A stretch of DNA of 12,565 nucleotides, from the NCBI GenBank assembly GCA_024230695.1, contig JAAERC010000612.1:1-12565 (forward strand), read 5' to 3'. Origin of the DNA: Candidatus Zixiibacteriota bacterium (GTDB lineage Bacteria; Zixibacteria; MSB-5A5; GN15; PGXB01). Of the stretch, positions 1 to 7,220 are shown one piece after another (positions within the stretch are counted from its first letter, which is position 1; each line of letters opens with the position of its first letter). The translations under genes and the position numbers were made by a program. The notes beneath the pieces were generated by a model that was not told where the DNA came from, did no database searches, and worked only from the letters and a program-made list of their open reading frames with translations.

Positions 1-144
1 TGATACTGCCCAATCATCAACTTGCTTACTCTCAGAAAGAAGAATATAACTTTCAGAGATTGGGGTAAAGTCAGGTACAGTACAGCCGCAAATGGCCATA
101 AGAAATATCGAGACAACTAATATTTTAACACATTTAAATGACAT
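1..144 (-). CDS. Putative lipoprotein, N-terminal part only (gene runs off the left edge)
   Basis: From an ATG at 142-144 the minus strand stays open for 48 codons to the window edge. The product starts MSFKCVKILVVSIFLMAICG followed by Cys21: a basic start, a hydrophobic stretch at about residues 6-18, and a lipobox-like I-C-G-C. This predicts a type II signal peptide with lipidation at Cys21, so an envelope lipoprotein. The 27 residues after the Cys show no family I can name. No good Shine-Dalgarno lies just upstream; the nearest purine run, AGGAAA, is about 30 nt away, so the start rests on the signal-peptide fit. A possible promoter is at 195-223. The function is unknown. Confidence 0.6.
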   Translation of the reverse strand, partial: MSFKCVKILVVSIFLMAICGCTVPDFTPISESYILLSESKQVDDWAVS

Positions 145-194
145 AATCAATATTACAGATATCAGTCCACTATTTCCTAATAATTTACACCCGC

Positions 195-223
195 ACTTTA
201 GTAATTATTCGATGATATGGCAA
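195..223 (-). promoter_or_regulatory. Possible sigma70-type promoter for the lipoprotein gene
   Basis: Read on the minus strand there is TTGCCA (218-223), a 17-nt spacer, then TAAAGT (195-200). These match TTGACA at 5 of 6 and TATAAT at 4 of 6 positions. It would give a leader of roughly 40-50 nt before the ATG at 144. Only the spacing and hexamers support it. Confidence 0.3.
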
Positions 224-285
224 GATAAAAGATGGATGTAAGTCAAGGCCTGCCGGGGCTTGACAGAATATATTCATTGACAAAT

Positions 286-323
286 CTAAGACGTCAACCC
301 TCTTAAGGAGCGTTGACCTACAA
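286..323. repeat. Imperfect direct repeat, copy 1 (hairpin unit)
   Basis: The unit starts CTAAGAC (286-292), then forms GTCAAC-C-CTC / loop / GAG-C-GTTGAC, and ends in the 16-mer GAGCGTTGACCTACAA (308-323). The same order recurs at 446-491 with the 16-mer unchanged. Confidence 0.65.
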
Positions 324-445
324 TTCCCACATGAATAACGGCAGTGGGTTATTCAAAATATCTTTGGTCATCCCACCCCTAAAGAGGCGGGGCACCCGCG
401 CCAACAAAATAGGCAGGCGTAATAAACACCTGCCTATAATGTGAC

Positions 446-491
446 CTAAGACAAAACTTTCTGTCAACTCTCATTGAGCGTTGACCTACAA
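446..491. repeat. Imperfect direct repeat, copy 2 (hairpin unit)
   Basis: CTAAGAC (446-452), a 10-nt insert relative to copy 1, then GTCAAC-T-CTC / ATT / GAG-C-GTTGAC, ending in the same 16-mer at 476-491, exactly 168 bp from copy 1. The loop and the unpaired base differ between copies while both arms are kept. Confidence 0.65.
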
Positions 492-581
492 AACATGGAC
501 AGACAAGAATGTCTATCCTACTGACTGTCGGGTACAGCGACTCGACAGCACAAAAATAATACGACCATAGACAAACAATTA

Positions 582-2480
582 TTACAATTTTTCCATTTCT
601 TCTTCAAGCTGAGTGACAAGCTTGTCCATACGCTTCACTACCGCATCAAAAGAGGTCGGATCGGTCAGATCAGCTCCGACTTCACTCATCATGTCAATCG
701 CATATCCATTACCGCCTGATTTCAGATAAGTCATATATTTTTTAATAGTATTTTTCCTTACCGATTTGTCATCGGAATTGATATCATCTAAAATCTGAGC
801 TGCGACAACAAACGAGGCGGCATATTGATACACATAATACGGGACCTCATAAAAATGGCTTATCCTGGTCCAGGTGTACTGGTAGAGTGAATCTTGGGTA
901 ATAATATCACCATAATATTCACTTTGAATACGTGAGTACAAAGCCGATAAACTTTCAGCAGTAATTGGTTCTCCTCGCTCCACCATCCGATGCGCCTCAA
1001 CTTCGTATTCGGCAAACTGTACCTGGGTGTAGAAAACACCTTCGAGATCATCAATCGCCTGTAAAAGCAGATAGGCACGTTCCAGTGGGTCATTCGATTT
1101 TTCGACCATATAATCCATCAGCAAACCCTCATTAACTGCCGAAGCAACCTCAGCGCCAAGAAGGGTGTATGATGCCGTTGCTTTTGGCTGGGTTTCATTT
1201 GACAACACAGTATGCAAAGCATGACCGAATTCATGGGCCAATGTGAAAACATTGCTGAGGGTCTTATTATAATTCATCAGAATAAAAGGATGCACCCCGT
1301 AGCAATTGGCCGAATAGGCACCGGTGCTTTTATTTGGCGTTTCATAAACATCGACCCAGCGGCTTTTAAAACCTTCTCTAAGTTTTTTCTGGTAATCTTT
1401 GCCAAGCGGTTTGACCGAATTGATTATCCAATCGACAACATCATCGTATTCATATGTCGGGTTATAATCAACAATCGGATAACTGCCGTCATAGTTATGA
1501 TACTCTTCAAGACCAAGCGCTTCTTTACGGATATTATGGTATCGGTGCAGAGGTCCCAAACCTTTTCGGACAGATTTTATAAGATTTTCGACAACATCAA
1601 CCGGAACATTATAATTATCAAGTCCCGCCTCAAGACAGGTATTATAATTTCGTGCCTGAGCTCCTGCCCAGTCTGATTGTAAGATACCATTATAAAGAGA
1701 GGCATATGAGTTGGCATTATCGGCAAATGTTGCATAATAAATTTCCATAGCCGCCGCACGATCTGCCTGATTCGGATTTTTGGCCAGAATATTACGATAG
1801 TTCCCCGATGTCAGAGTGGTAACGGTACCATCTGATAAGGTAACATCGCGATATTTTATATCGGCTGTTGACAAAGCGTTATAAGCGTCGGCCGGAGCGG
1901 CATTAACACGGGTGTAATATGAGAGAAGTCGCTCTTTATCTTCTGATAAAACATGTTTCTGCTGACGGTAGGCGTCTTCAATCGGAAAACGATATGGTAC
2001 CAGCCCGTCAAATTCATCGAGCCATTTTGACATTGTATCCCACTCAATAGCCAAAAGCTCCGGACTAAACCAGGCAGTGGCGGTGCCGAACTGTGCATAT
2101 AGAGCGCCCACTCGCTGAAGTTTGCCAGCGGCATCATTATCACGATTATTCAAACTTGATTGAAGTTGCGGATAACGATAAACTTTATAGGCAATAATAT
2201 CGAGTTCATCGCTAAGCTTATAAGCCTTGGCAACCTTATCCGGTCCACTGGAAAGGGTACCTTCCATAGCCTTGAACTCGTTCATTTTATTTTCAAGATC
2301 GACCATTCCCTGTTCCCAGGTTTCCCAGTCAGGGTAAATATCGGACACGTTCCATTTGTATTTGTCTTCGATTTCTGATCGTTCTGGAATAGTCTGTGCC
2401 GAAAGGCTGGATATTCCCAGTATCAACAGAATCAGAATGAGGTTTAAGGTGATAGTTTGAATAGGGGACTTGTGATTCAT
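582..2480 (-). CDS. pepF: Exported M3-family oligoendopeptidase (PepF-like)
   Basis: A zinc metallopeptidase of family M3, PepF branch, that cleaves short peptides; 632 residues. The catalytic core is visible: H416-E417-F418-G419-H420 supplies two zinc-binding His and the catalytic Glu, and E444 in GAEVASAVNE is the likely third ligand. Just before it, YGVHPFILMNYNKTLSNVFT is the usual PepF lead-in, and the N-terminal half is the helical M3 region. Unlike most PepF proteins, which are cytosolic, it starts with a signal peptide (hydrophobic 12-26, cleavage probably after LSA28), so it should act in the periplasm or outside. The start is backed by GGGAGAG about 5 nt upstream. It lies 115 bp downstream of the MgtC/DUF4010 gene on the same strand, so co-transcription is possible. 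Substrates are unknown; nutrient or peptide turnover is an inference. Confidence 0.93.
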   Translation of the reverse strand: MNHKSPIQTITLNLILILLILGISSLSAQTIPERSEIEDKYKWNVSDIYPDWETWEQGMVDLENKMNEFKAMEGTLSSGPDKVAKAYKLSDELDIIAYKVYRYPQLQSSLNNRDNDAAGKLQRVGALYAQFGTATAWFSPELLAIEWDTMSKWLDEFDGLVPYRFPIEDAYRQQKHVLSEDKERLLSYYTRVNAAPADAYNALSTADIKYRDVTLSDGTVTTLTSGNYRNILAKNPNQADRAAAMEIYYATFADNANSYASLYNGILQSDWAGAQARNYNTCLEAGLDNYNVPVDVVENLIKSVRKGLGPLHRYHNIRKEALGLEEYHNYDGSYPIVDYNPTYEYDDVVDWIINSVKPLGKDYQKKLREGFKSRWVDVYETPNKSTGAYSANCYGVHPFILMNYNKTLSNVFTLAHEFGHALHTVLSNETQPKATASYTLLGAEVASAVNEGLLMDYMVEKSNDPLERAYLLLQAIDDLEGVFYTQVQFAEYEVEAHRMVERGEPITAESLSALYSRIQSEYYGDIITQDSLYQYTWTRISHFYEVPYYVYQYAASFVVAAQILDDINSDDKSVRKNTIKKYMTYLKSGGNGYAIDMMSEVGADLTDPTSFDAVVKRMDKLVTQLEEEMEKL

Positions 2481-2595
2481 ACATCTCTCCCGAGGTTTAA
2501 AAGTTGCAAAATTTATTGTCCTTTCCTTTGCCTAAACTAAATAGACGATTTTAAAAGCTGATTGTTGTGAATTTTTAGAAAGAAAATTGAAAAAA

Positions 2596-3834
2596 TTAGA
2601 TAAAAAGAAGCGGGATATGCAAAATTGCCCAGATACCGTAACGTATCAGAGTCTGTTTGTGAAATCCTTTGGCGATAGCTGTAAAATAAAATCCTTTGGC
2701 CAGTGTGTTACTCATCATAGAAAGCAGAATTGCCATACTCATCAGCGTTTCGACATGGACCGTTTGATTTATTAACGAGAGAATAAACGGGTCGATATCG
2801 GTGATACCAATAATCCCGGCGAGCACCAAGAGACCGACATCGCCATAATATTTTTCGACCAAAACTGTTGCGACTGATAAGATTACAAACAAAACGGCAA
2901 ATATCATGGCCGGTTTTATCTCAAATGGGTTTTGCAGTGTTTTAATAGAATTATTGTTATTATTTGATGATTTCTCAGTTGTAGTTACCGCCAATACTGC
3001 TCCGATACCAAATAAGACTAATCCTTTCCACCAGATAAAATGAAGGAAGTCGGGCCGGAGAATCCAAATAAGGGCCATTATTCTTAAATACATCACGCTA
3101 CTTGCCAAAATCGAAGCCTGCAGAGCGGTCACACCTTTTTCGGGTGATTGGCGCACAACTCGAGCAACCGCGATTGTAACTGCCGTGGATGAAACAATTC
3201 CACCCAAAAGACCAGAGAGCCAGAGACCGACTTTGTGCCCAAATTTTTTGGATAGATAGTACCCGATAAAACCGACCGATGAAACCAAAACAACTATTTG
3301 CCATGTTTTACGAGGATTTAATTGAAACTCGAAATATTCTCTATCTGGCAATACCGGCAGGATGATCAATGCTACCAAAAGAAATTTTATGACCGCCAGA
3401 AATTCGGTTTGATCGAGATGTTCGACATAGTTTTCAAGTTTCGATTTTTCTGATAATAAAAAGGTGCCAATAATTCCAAGTGCCATCGGAACCCAGATAT
3501 CTCCCAATAGACAAAGCGCACCAATAACAAAAGTGAGAAGTGCCATTATCTCGCTGGTCCAGCCAAAACGCCCGGTTTTAACTTTAGTCTGATAACCGGA
3601 CAGAGCCAGGGCGCTCAGGGATAAAAGCCCGACCGGGACCACCCAGGTTACACCAACATCTGAAAGCCAGGCACATCCGAAACCGAAGATACCAATGATC
3701 GAATAAGTACGAACACCGGCAATAATTCGGCCTTCCTTAGTCTTCCCAGAACTCTCGCGTTCCAGTCCAATTAAAAATGACAGCGCCAGCGCTATAAAAA
3801 ACCGTAGATGAAATGGCCAGGAAAAATCTTCCAT
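2596..3834 (-). CDS. MgtC/SapB N-terminal domain plus DUF4010 inner-membrane protein
   Basis: A 412-residue polytopic membrane protein with roughly ten or more hydrophobic segments. Residues 8-130 fit the MgtC/SapB N-terminal domain, with the signature FLIGLERE (20-27) followed by GVRTYSIIG (40-48). Residues from about 140 to 400 fit DUF4010, with GGIVSSTAVT (211-220) and GIIGITDIDP (340-349). A short Asn-rich loop (SSNNNNNS, 289-296) joins two hydrophobic blocks. MgtC-like domains are linked to magnesium or phosphate homeostasis and acid tolerance; the exact function of the DUF4010 fusion is not known, so no substrate is assigned. No Shine-Dalgarno lies at normal spacing before the ATG at 3834, and translation starts only four residues before the conserved domain, so the start is probable rather than certain. 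No clear terminator follows. Confidence 0.85.
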   Translation of the reverse strand: MEDFSWPFHLRFFIALALSFLIGLERESSGKTKEGRIIAGVRTYSIIGIFGFGCAWLSDVGVTWVVPVGLLSLSALALSGYQTKVKTGRFGWTSEIMALLTFVIGALCLLGDIWVPMALGIIGTFLLSEKSKLENYVEHLDQTEFLAVIKFLLVALIILPVLPDREYFEFQLNPRKTWQIVVLVSSVGFIGYYLSKKFGHKVGLWLSGLLGGIVSSTAVTIAVARVVRQSPEKGVTALQASILASSVMYLRIMALIWILRPDFLHFIWWKGLVLFGIGAVLAVTTTEKSSNNNNNSIKTLQNPFEIKPAMIFAVLFVILSVATVLVEKYYGDVGLLVLAGIIGITDIDPFILSLINQTVHVETLMSMAILLSMMSNTLAKGFYFTAIAKGFHKQTLIRYGIWAILHIPLLFI

Positions 3835-4156
3835 TTAATTTAAAATAACCCCCGGTTGGTTAATCGTTTGGTTCAAACCTCTAGTATTTATTTTCGGCCA
3901 AACCTCATAAAATCTGAAGTGTTTGTTAGGGAAAGCCCCGTATAACTTTATCACCCTCATGTAATTACAGCAAAATGGGTTCGTTCCTTCACTTTTGAGA
4001 AAAAACTACCAACTTGATGTTAATTCTGACCACCCGCTCATAAGCACTTTATTCACTAACAGATATAATTCACCTCGTTATAAGTCATGCAATTGAGAAG
4101 GAGGATACTAATTAACACCGGTTTGATTGCGAAAATGTTTTAAAACCCGCACTAAA
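3835..4156. other. Intergenic stretch without a recognisable gene
   Basis: Upstream side of the MgtC/DUF4010 gene. I find only a weak hairpin (GTTTG/CAAAC near 3866-3878) and an isolated AAGGAGG at 4098-4104 with no start codon 5-10 nt downstream. An ATG at 4087 opens just 18 codons. No promoter for the minus-strand gene stands out. It is probably non-coding. Confidence 0.5.
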
Positions 4157-4315
4157 GGGCTTGTTGATAAACCCATATTCGTTATGGCAGGTCTTGATTC
4201 TCGCTTGCGAGGATTGTGACCTGCCATATAACATGTTATATAGGCGTCAGTTCACACTCCTCATAAATGAGGTGCAAGAACTGGCGCAACAGTTTGATAC
4301 TTTTTCAACAAGCCC
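4157..4315. repeat. 159-bp structured element with terminal inverted repeats (MITE/REP-like)
   Basis: The ends form a perfect 11-bp inverted repeat, GGGCTTGTTGA (4157-4167) and TCAACAAGCCC (4305-4315). Inside are three nested or serial palindromes. The first is an 11-bp stem TATGGCAGGTC/GACCTGCCATA (4183-4193/4218-4228) topped by CTCG-cttg-CGAG (4200-4211). The second is a 16-bp perfect palindrome ATATAACATGTTATAT (4226-4241). The third is a compound stem GCG-CAGTTC-CCTCA / TGAGG-GAACTG-CGC (4244-4287) with a TAAA loop. The whole can fold as a closed multi-branch structure. No ORF lies inside and no clear target-site duplication flanks it. A non-autonomous mobile element or dispersed palindromic repeat is most likely; a structured RNA is the alternative. 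Confidence 0.75.
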
Positions 4316-4323
4316 CAAAGTGT

Positions 4324-4402
4324 AGGCCACCCGGCCTCGCTCCCATGGCATAATTTACCGGCTATTTACTCTGGGTGGTCCTTAATCGGACCGGCCTTTT
4401 TT
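4324..4402 (+). terminator. Terminator-like structured region upstream of the sorting-domain gene
   Basis: GGTCC (4377-4381), a TTAATC loop and GGACC (4388-4392) are followed by GGCC and a run of six T (4397-4402). A longer fold is also possible: AGGCC (4324-4328) with GGCCT (4393-4397), enclosing CACCC (4328-4332) with GGGTG (4373-4377). AGGCC can alternatively pair locally with GGCCT at 4333-4337, so two exclusive folds exist. It may end a short upstream transcript or be an attenuator; no upstream promoter is obvious. Confidence 0.4.
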
Positions 4403-4455
4403 ATTTTGTGGGTCGGTTATGCAACTTTACATATCCATATAGTGGCAAACTCCGC

Positions 4456-4483
4456 TTGACTATTTGGTCCTTCATATTATATT
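4456..4483 (+). promoter_or_regulatory. Sigma70-type promoter for the sorting-domain protein gene
   Basis: TTGACT (4456-4461), a 16-nt spacer, TATATT (4478-4483): 5 of 6 matches to each consensus hexamer. It sits downstream of the terminator-like structure and about 75 nt before the start codon, so the gene probably forms its own transcription unit. Confidence 0.5.
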
Positions 4484-4557
4484 TCCATTAGTATCTTGAT
4501 AGAAAAATATCATGAAAAAGGATTGCCTGGATTCCAGACTATATGAAAGGCAAAAAA

Positions 4558-7119
4558 ATGAATAACATGAAAATGAAAATTGTCTTGTTTTACCTGATAA
4601 TTTTAATTTTTCTTTCTATTAATGCCAATGGACGAGAATTTGACTCGCCAAAAGGCACTTTATCTGAATATAAGAGCTTAGAACTACCCACAAGAATCAA
4701 TGATGTTCAAACATATATAGACGCCAATAATATATTGATGTTTGTCACAAATGTTGGTTCAGTTGCCGACGACAGATCTTTGATGTTTGGCCGGAGAGAC
4801 GGTTTTTATTATCCATATAACGGTAACATCAATGATATAAATACAACTCCGTCCGTGCTTTATTCTGCCGGTATTATGATTGGCGGCAAAGTGGATGGCG
4901 AAATTCGAGTCGCTGTCGGGGCTTTTGAGTCTGAATATTGGCCCGGGCCAACCGATGCAACCGGAGGAAAGTTGCCCGATGACCCATCGTACAAAGTATA
5001 TAAAATAGACGCCTCATCCGGACCCGGTGATCCCGATTATGATAATTGGCCAAAAGCTCTTGGTGCCCCAGTTGATGATATGAATAAGCCGTTACTTCTG
5101 GGTGATCAAACTTTCTGGTCTGTTTATAACGATGGCGGGACACATACTTATAGTTTATATGGAGGTGCAACCGATTCTTTAGGTGTCGAAATCCATCAGA
5201 CTGTCTGGGCTTCGGATGTTCCCGGCGAAGCAGATGCGGTATATGTTAAATATCTCTTTTTTAATAGAAGCGTTAATGTAATTGAAGATTTTTATGTATC
5301 ATTTTGGGTCGATCCTGATTTAGGCGGAGCCTCCGACGATTTCGTCGGTTGTGACACGACTTACGATATGTTTTTCTGTTATAACGCAACCAATAATGAT
5401 GCTGTTTACAGCTCTAATCCTCCGGCATGGGGCGGAAAAGTAATTTCCAGTCCGGTTGTTCCATCGCCGGGAGATGTGGCCGATTTTGATAGTAAACCGC
5501 TTGTGGATTTCAAAAATATAGGTATGACATCATTTAGCATCTTTATAAACGGCACCGATCCGGATAACCCGGAAGAGATGTATGGCTACATGATGGGAAA
5601 TGATTCCAAAAGCGCGAGTGGAGGAGATCCAAATACACCGCCATATGATGATCTTGGGACTCAAACAAAATATTACTACGCCGGAGATCCGATTACCGGA
5701 ACAGGATGGCTTGATTCCAGACCTGCCGACCGACGATTAATGGCAAACTTCGGACCGGTGACCTTTAATCCGGGAGATGTTCAGCAATTGGTTTTGAAGC
5801 TTGGGGCCAGTATTGGCTCAGATAGATTAACATCGTTATTAAAATTAAAAAATATGCTGGATTCAGAAAGCCCTGAAGATCCGCCTGAATATGTGGCCTG
5901 TAGTTCGTTTGAAACGCGGATTACCAATTATGGTAAATTAAGTGATGTTTACTTTGAACCTAACGATCAATGTTGGCTTCAGCCGGTTAATTGGGGTGGA
6001 ACATATTATGGCAATAGTGTTGATTTTGGAATAAATTTCTGGGGCGGGTTTCTTGATCCTGAAAGCAACACCGAACCTTTCTCTAATGTAGAGTTACGAT
6101 TTACGGATAATCCAGACGTGTCGGGACAACGGGCTTATAATTATCTTAGAGGCGGGACTCCAAGTTATGGTTATCAGGGATACTATTTATGTCCTTTCCA
6201 AGCCTGGGATATTGATGACGATCGACAACTTAATGTCTGTTTTGTTGAAGATATTGCATCAGATGTATACGATCAAACCTGGATGCCAGATACCACTTCT
6301 ATTGGCGGGAGGGAATATCTGATGATTATGGCATCTGATTATGATGGTGACAATATGAGCGATGCCGGAACCGGTGCCATAGATTATACAACAGAAGATT
6401 TTCTCTTTGGCAGTACTTTTGATTTTATGTACTGCGGCTGGTTCTACAACGATGAAACTAATTCAATTGCAGATGGTCAGAAATTAGTTTTTGAGTTGCA
6501 AAAAATAAATGAAAATGGTTTAGTAGATTCAATTCAATTTCAAGAAACGGCTGTGGGAGAAAGTGATCATCAGAATGTTGAATTTAATTGCACCACTACA
6601 GGTCATTCCTTATTTGAAATAACGTGTTCTGATCCCTCTGTCTTTACGGCAGAGCCATCATTAATTGATATGTATAATGGTTTTCCCTCTACAAAGGGGA
6701 AAATATATTTCTCTCCGGAAACACCCGGAGATTATACCGAGACTTTATATATCACAGACATGACATCAGGTTTTATAGTGGATGAAATAACATTACTCGG
6801 AACCGCAAGTGATCAATCAACAGCACTTCCTTTAGATAATAATAACTCTCTTCCAAACAGTTTTGAACTTCACGCCAATTATCCTAATCCATTTAACCCG
6901 ACAACACGAATAGATTTCTCATTGCCGATCAGATCAGATGTAACACTAAAAATATTTAATATCAGAGGTCGGCTTGTAAGCGTCCTAGTTGATAAAAAAC
7001 TTGAGGCCGGTGTTCATTCATTTGACTGGGATAGTAAAGATGCGGCCAGCGGTATCTATTTCTACCGCTTGCAGGCTGATGATTACTCTGCAACAAAGAA
7101 GATGCTGTTACTGAAATAA
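4558..7119 (+). CDS. Secreted protein with C-terminal FlgD-like/T9SS type A sorting domain
   Basis: An 853-residue exported protein. I start it at the ATG at 4558, because AAAGG (4546-4550) lies 7 nt upstream; the in-frame ATG at 4543 has no nearby Shine-Dalgarno. A signal peptide (MNNMKMKIVLFYLIILIFLS, then INANG) is followed by a long beta-rich ectodomain with acidic, calcium-site-like motifs: DPDLGGASDDFVGCD (252-266) and DYDGDNMSD (594-602). The segment NFGPVTFNPGDVQQLVLKLG and the phrase WDIDDDRQLNVCFVED recur, from memory, in large FCB secreted proteins. Residues of about 670-755 resemble an ASPM-SPD-2-Hydin type Ig domain (FSPETPGDYTETLYI). The C-terminus from about 767 is the sorting domain (NYPNPFNP, 774-781, through GIYFYRLQA to KKMLLLK). 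Type IX export and cell-surface attachment or release are inferred. There is no enzyme motif; adhesive or structural roles are guesses. Confidence 0.85.
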   Translation: MNNMKMKIVLFYLIILIFLSINANGREFDSPKGTLSEYKSLELPTRINDVQTYIDANNILMFVTNVGSVADDRSLMFGRRDGFYYPYNGNINDINTTPSVLYSAGIMIGGKVDGEIRVAVGAFESEYWPGPTDATGGKLPDDPSYKVYKIDASSGPGDPDYDNWPKALGAPVDDMNKPLLLGDQTFWSVYNDGGTHTYSLYGGATDSLGVEIHQTVWASDVPGEADAVYVKYLFFNRSVNVIEDFYVSFWVDPDLGGASDDFVGCDTTYDMFFCYNATNNDAVYSSNPPAWGGKVISSPVVPSPGDVADFDSKPLVDFKNIGMTSFSIFINGTDPDNPEEMYGYMMGNDSKSASGGDPNTPPYDDLGTQTKYYYAGDPITGTGWLDSRPADRRLMANFGPVTFNPGDVQQLVLKLGASIGSDRLTSLLKLKNMLDSESPEDPPEYVACSSFETRITNYGKLSDVYFEPNDQCWLQPVNWGGTYYGNSVDFGINFWGGFLDPESNTEPFSNVELRFTDNPDVSGQRAYNYLRGGTPSYGYQGYYLCPFQAWDIDDDRQLNVCFVEDIASDVYDQTWMPDTTSIGGREYLMIMASDYDGDNMSDAGTGAIDYTTEDFLFGSTFDFMYCGWFYNDETNSIADGQKLVFELQKINENGLVDSIQFQETAVGESDHQNVEFNCTTTGHSLFEITCSDPSVFTAEPSLIDMYNGFPSTKGKIYFSPETPGDYTETLYITDMTSGFIVDEITLLGTASDQSTALPLDNNNSLPNSFELHANYPNPFNPTTRIDFSLPIRSDVTLKIFNIRGRLVSVLVDKKLEAGVHSFDWDSKDAASGIYFYRLQADDYSATKKMLLLK

Positions 7120-7141
7120 TTAGGCATTAATTATAAATAAT

Positions 7142-7171
7142 AAGGCGACTTTTAATCGAGTCGCCTTTTTT
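7142..7171 (+). terminator. Rho-independent terminator after the sorting-domain gene
   Basis: A perfect 9-bp stem AAGGCGACT (7142-7150) / AGTCGCCTT (7159-7167) with an 8-nt loop is followed by continuous T to 7171. It begins 22 nt after the stop codon. It also lies downstream of the convergent gene that ends at 7221; the minus-strand exit is only AT-rich, so termination in that direction would be weaker. Confidence 0.93.
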
Positions 7172-7220
7172 TATTATATAATTCTACCGCAAGTTTACCG
7201 GCCACAAAACTAGAATGTAA

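Larger units (their letters stand above)
242..548. repeat. Cluster of eight small hairpins between the lipoprotein gene and pepF
   Basis: The gap 145-581 has no credible gene, but between 242 and 548 it is packed with inverted repeats: 242-264 (GTCAAG/CTTGAC); 293-317 (GTCAAC/GTTGAC plus CTC/GAG); 332-355 (perfect 8 bp TGAATAAC/GTTATTCA); 387-399 (GCGGG/CCCGC, 3-nt loop); 409-437 (perfect 9 bp ATAGGCAGG/CCTGCCTAT); 463-485 (GTCAAC/GTTGAC plus CTC/GAG); 497-518 (GGA-C-AGACA/TGTCT-A-TCC); and 525-548 (CTGTCGGGT/ACTCGACAG, continuous with one G-U pair). None is followed by a run of T on either strand, so they are not standard terminators. They resemble a tandem array of REP-like or relic repeat elements. 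Role unknown. Confidence 0.7.

Noticed and set aside
242..548. Possible CRISPR array suggested by repeated GTTGACCTACA
   Set aside because: Only two copies 168 bp apart, imperfect outside 16 bp, with no regular spacers and no cas genes.
525..548. Hairpin 3' of pepF considered as its rho-independent terminator
   Set aside because: Reading on the minus strand, no T run follows the stem, so it does not meet the standard form.
1212..1676. A 154-codon plus-strand open frame opposite pepF
   Set aside because: It lies wholly antisense to the M3 catalytic region, which has clear family motifs. The plus frame shows no recognisable domain or ribosome site.
4087..4143. An ATG with an 18-codon frame (MQLRRRILIN...) and an isolated AAGGAGG at 4098-4104
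   Set aside because: The Shine-Dalgarno-like run lies inside the tiny frame, not ahead of a start, and no start codon follows at 5-10 nt. Treated as chance purine-rich sequence.
4543..4557. Upstream ATG as the start of the sorting-domain protein
   Set aside because: No ribosome site at proper distance, and the AAAGG that serves the ATG at 4558 lies just inside it.
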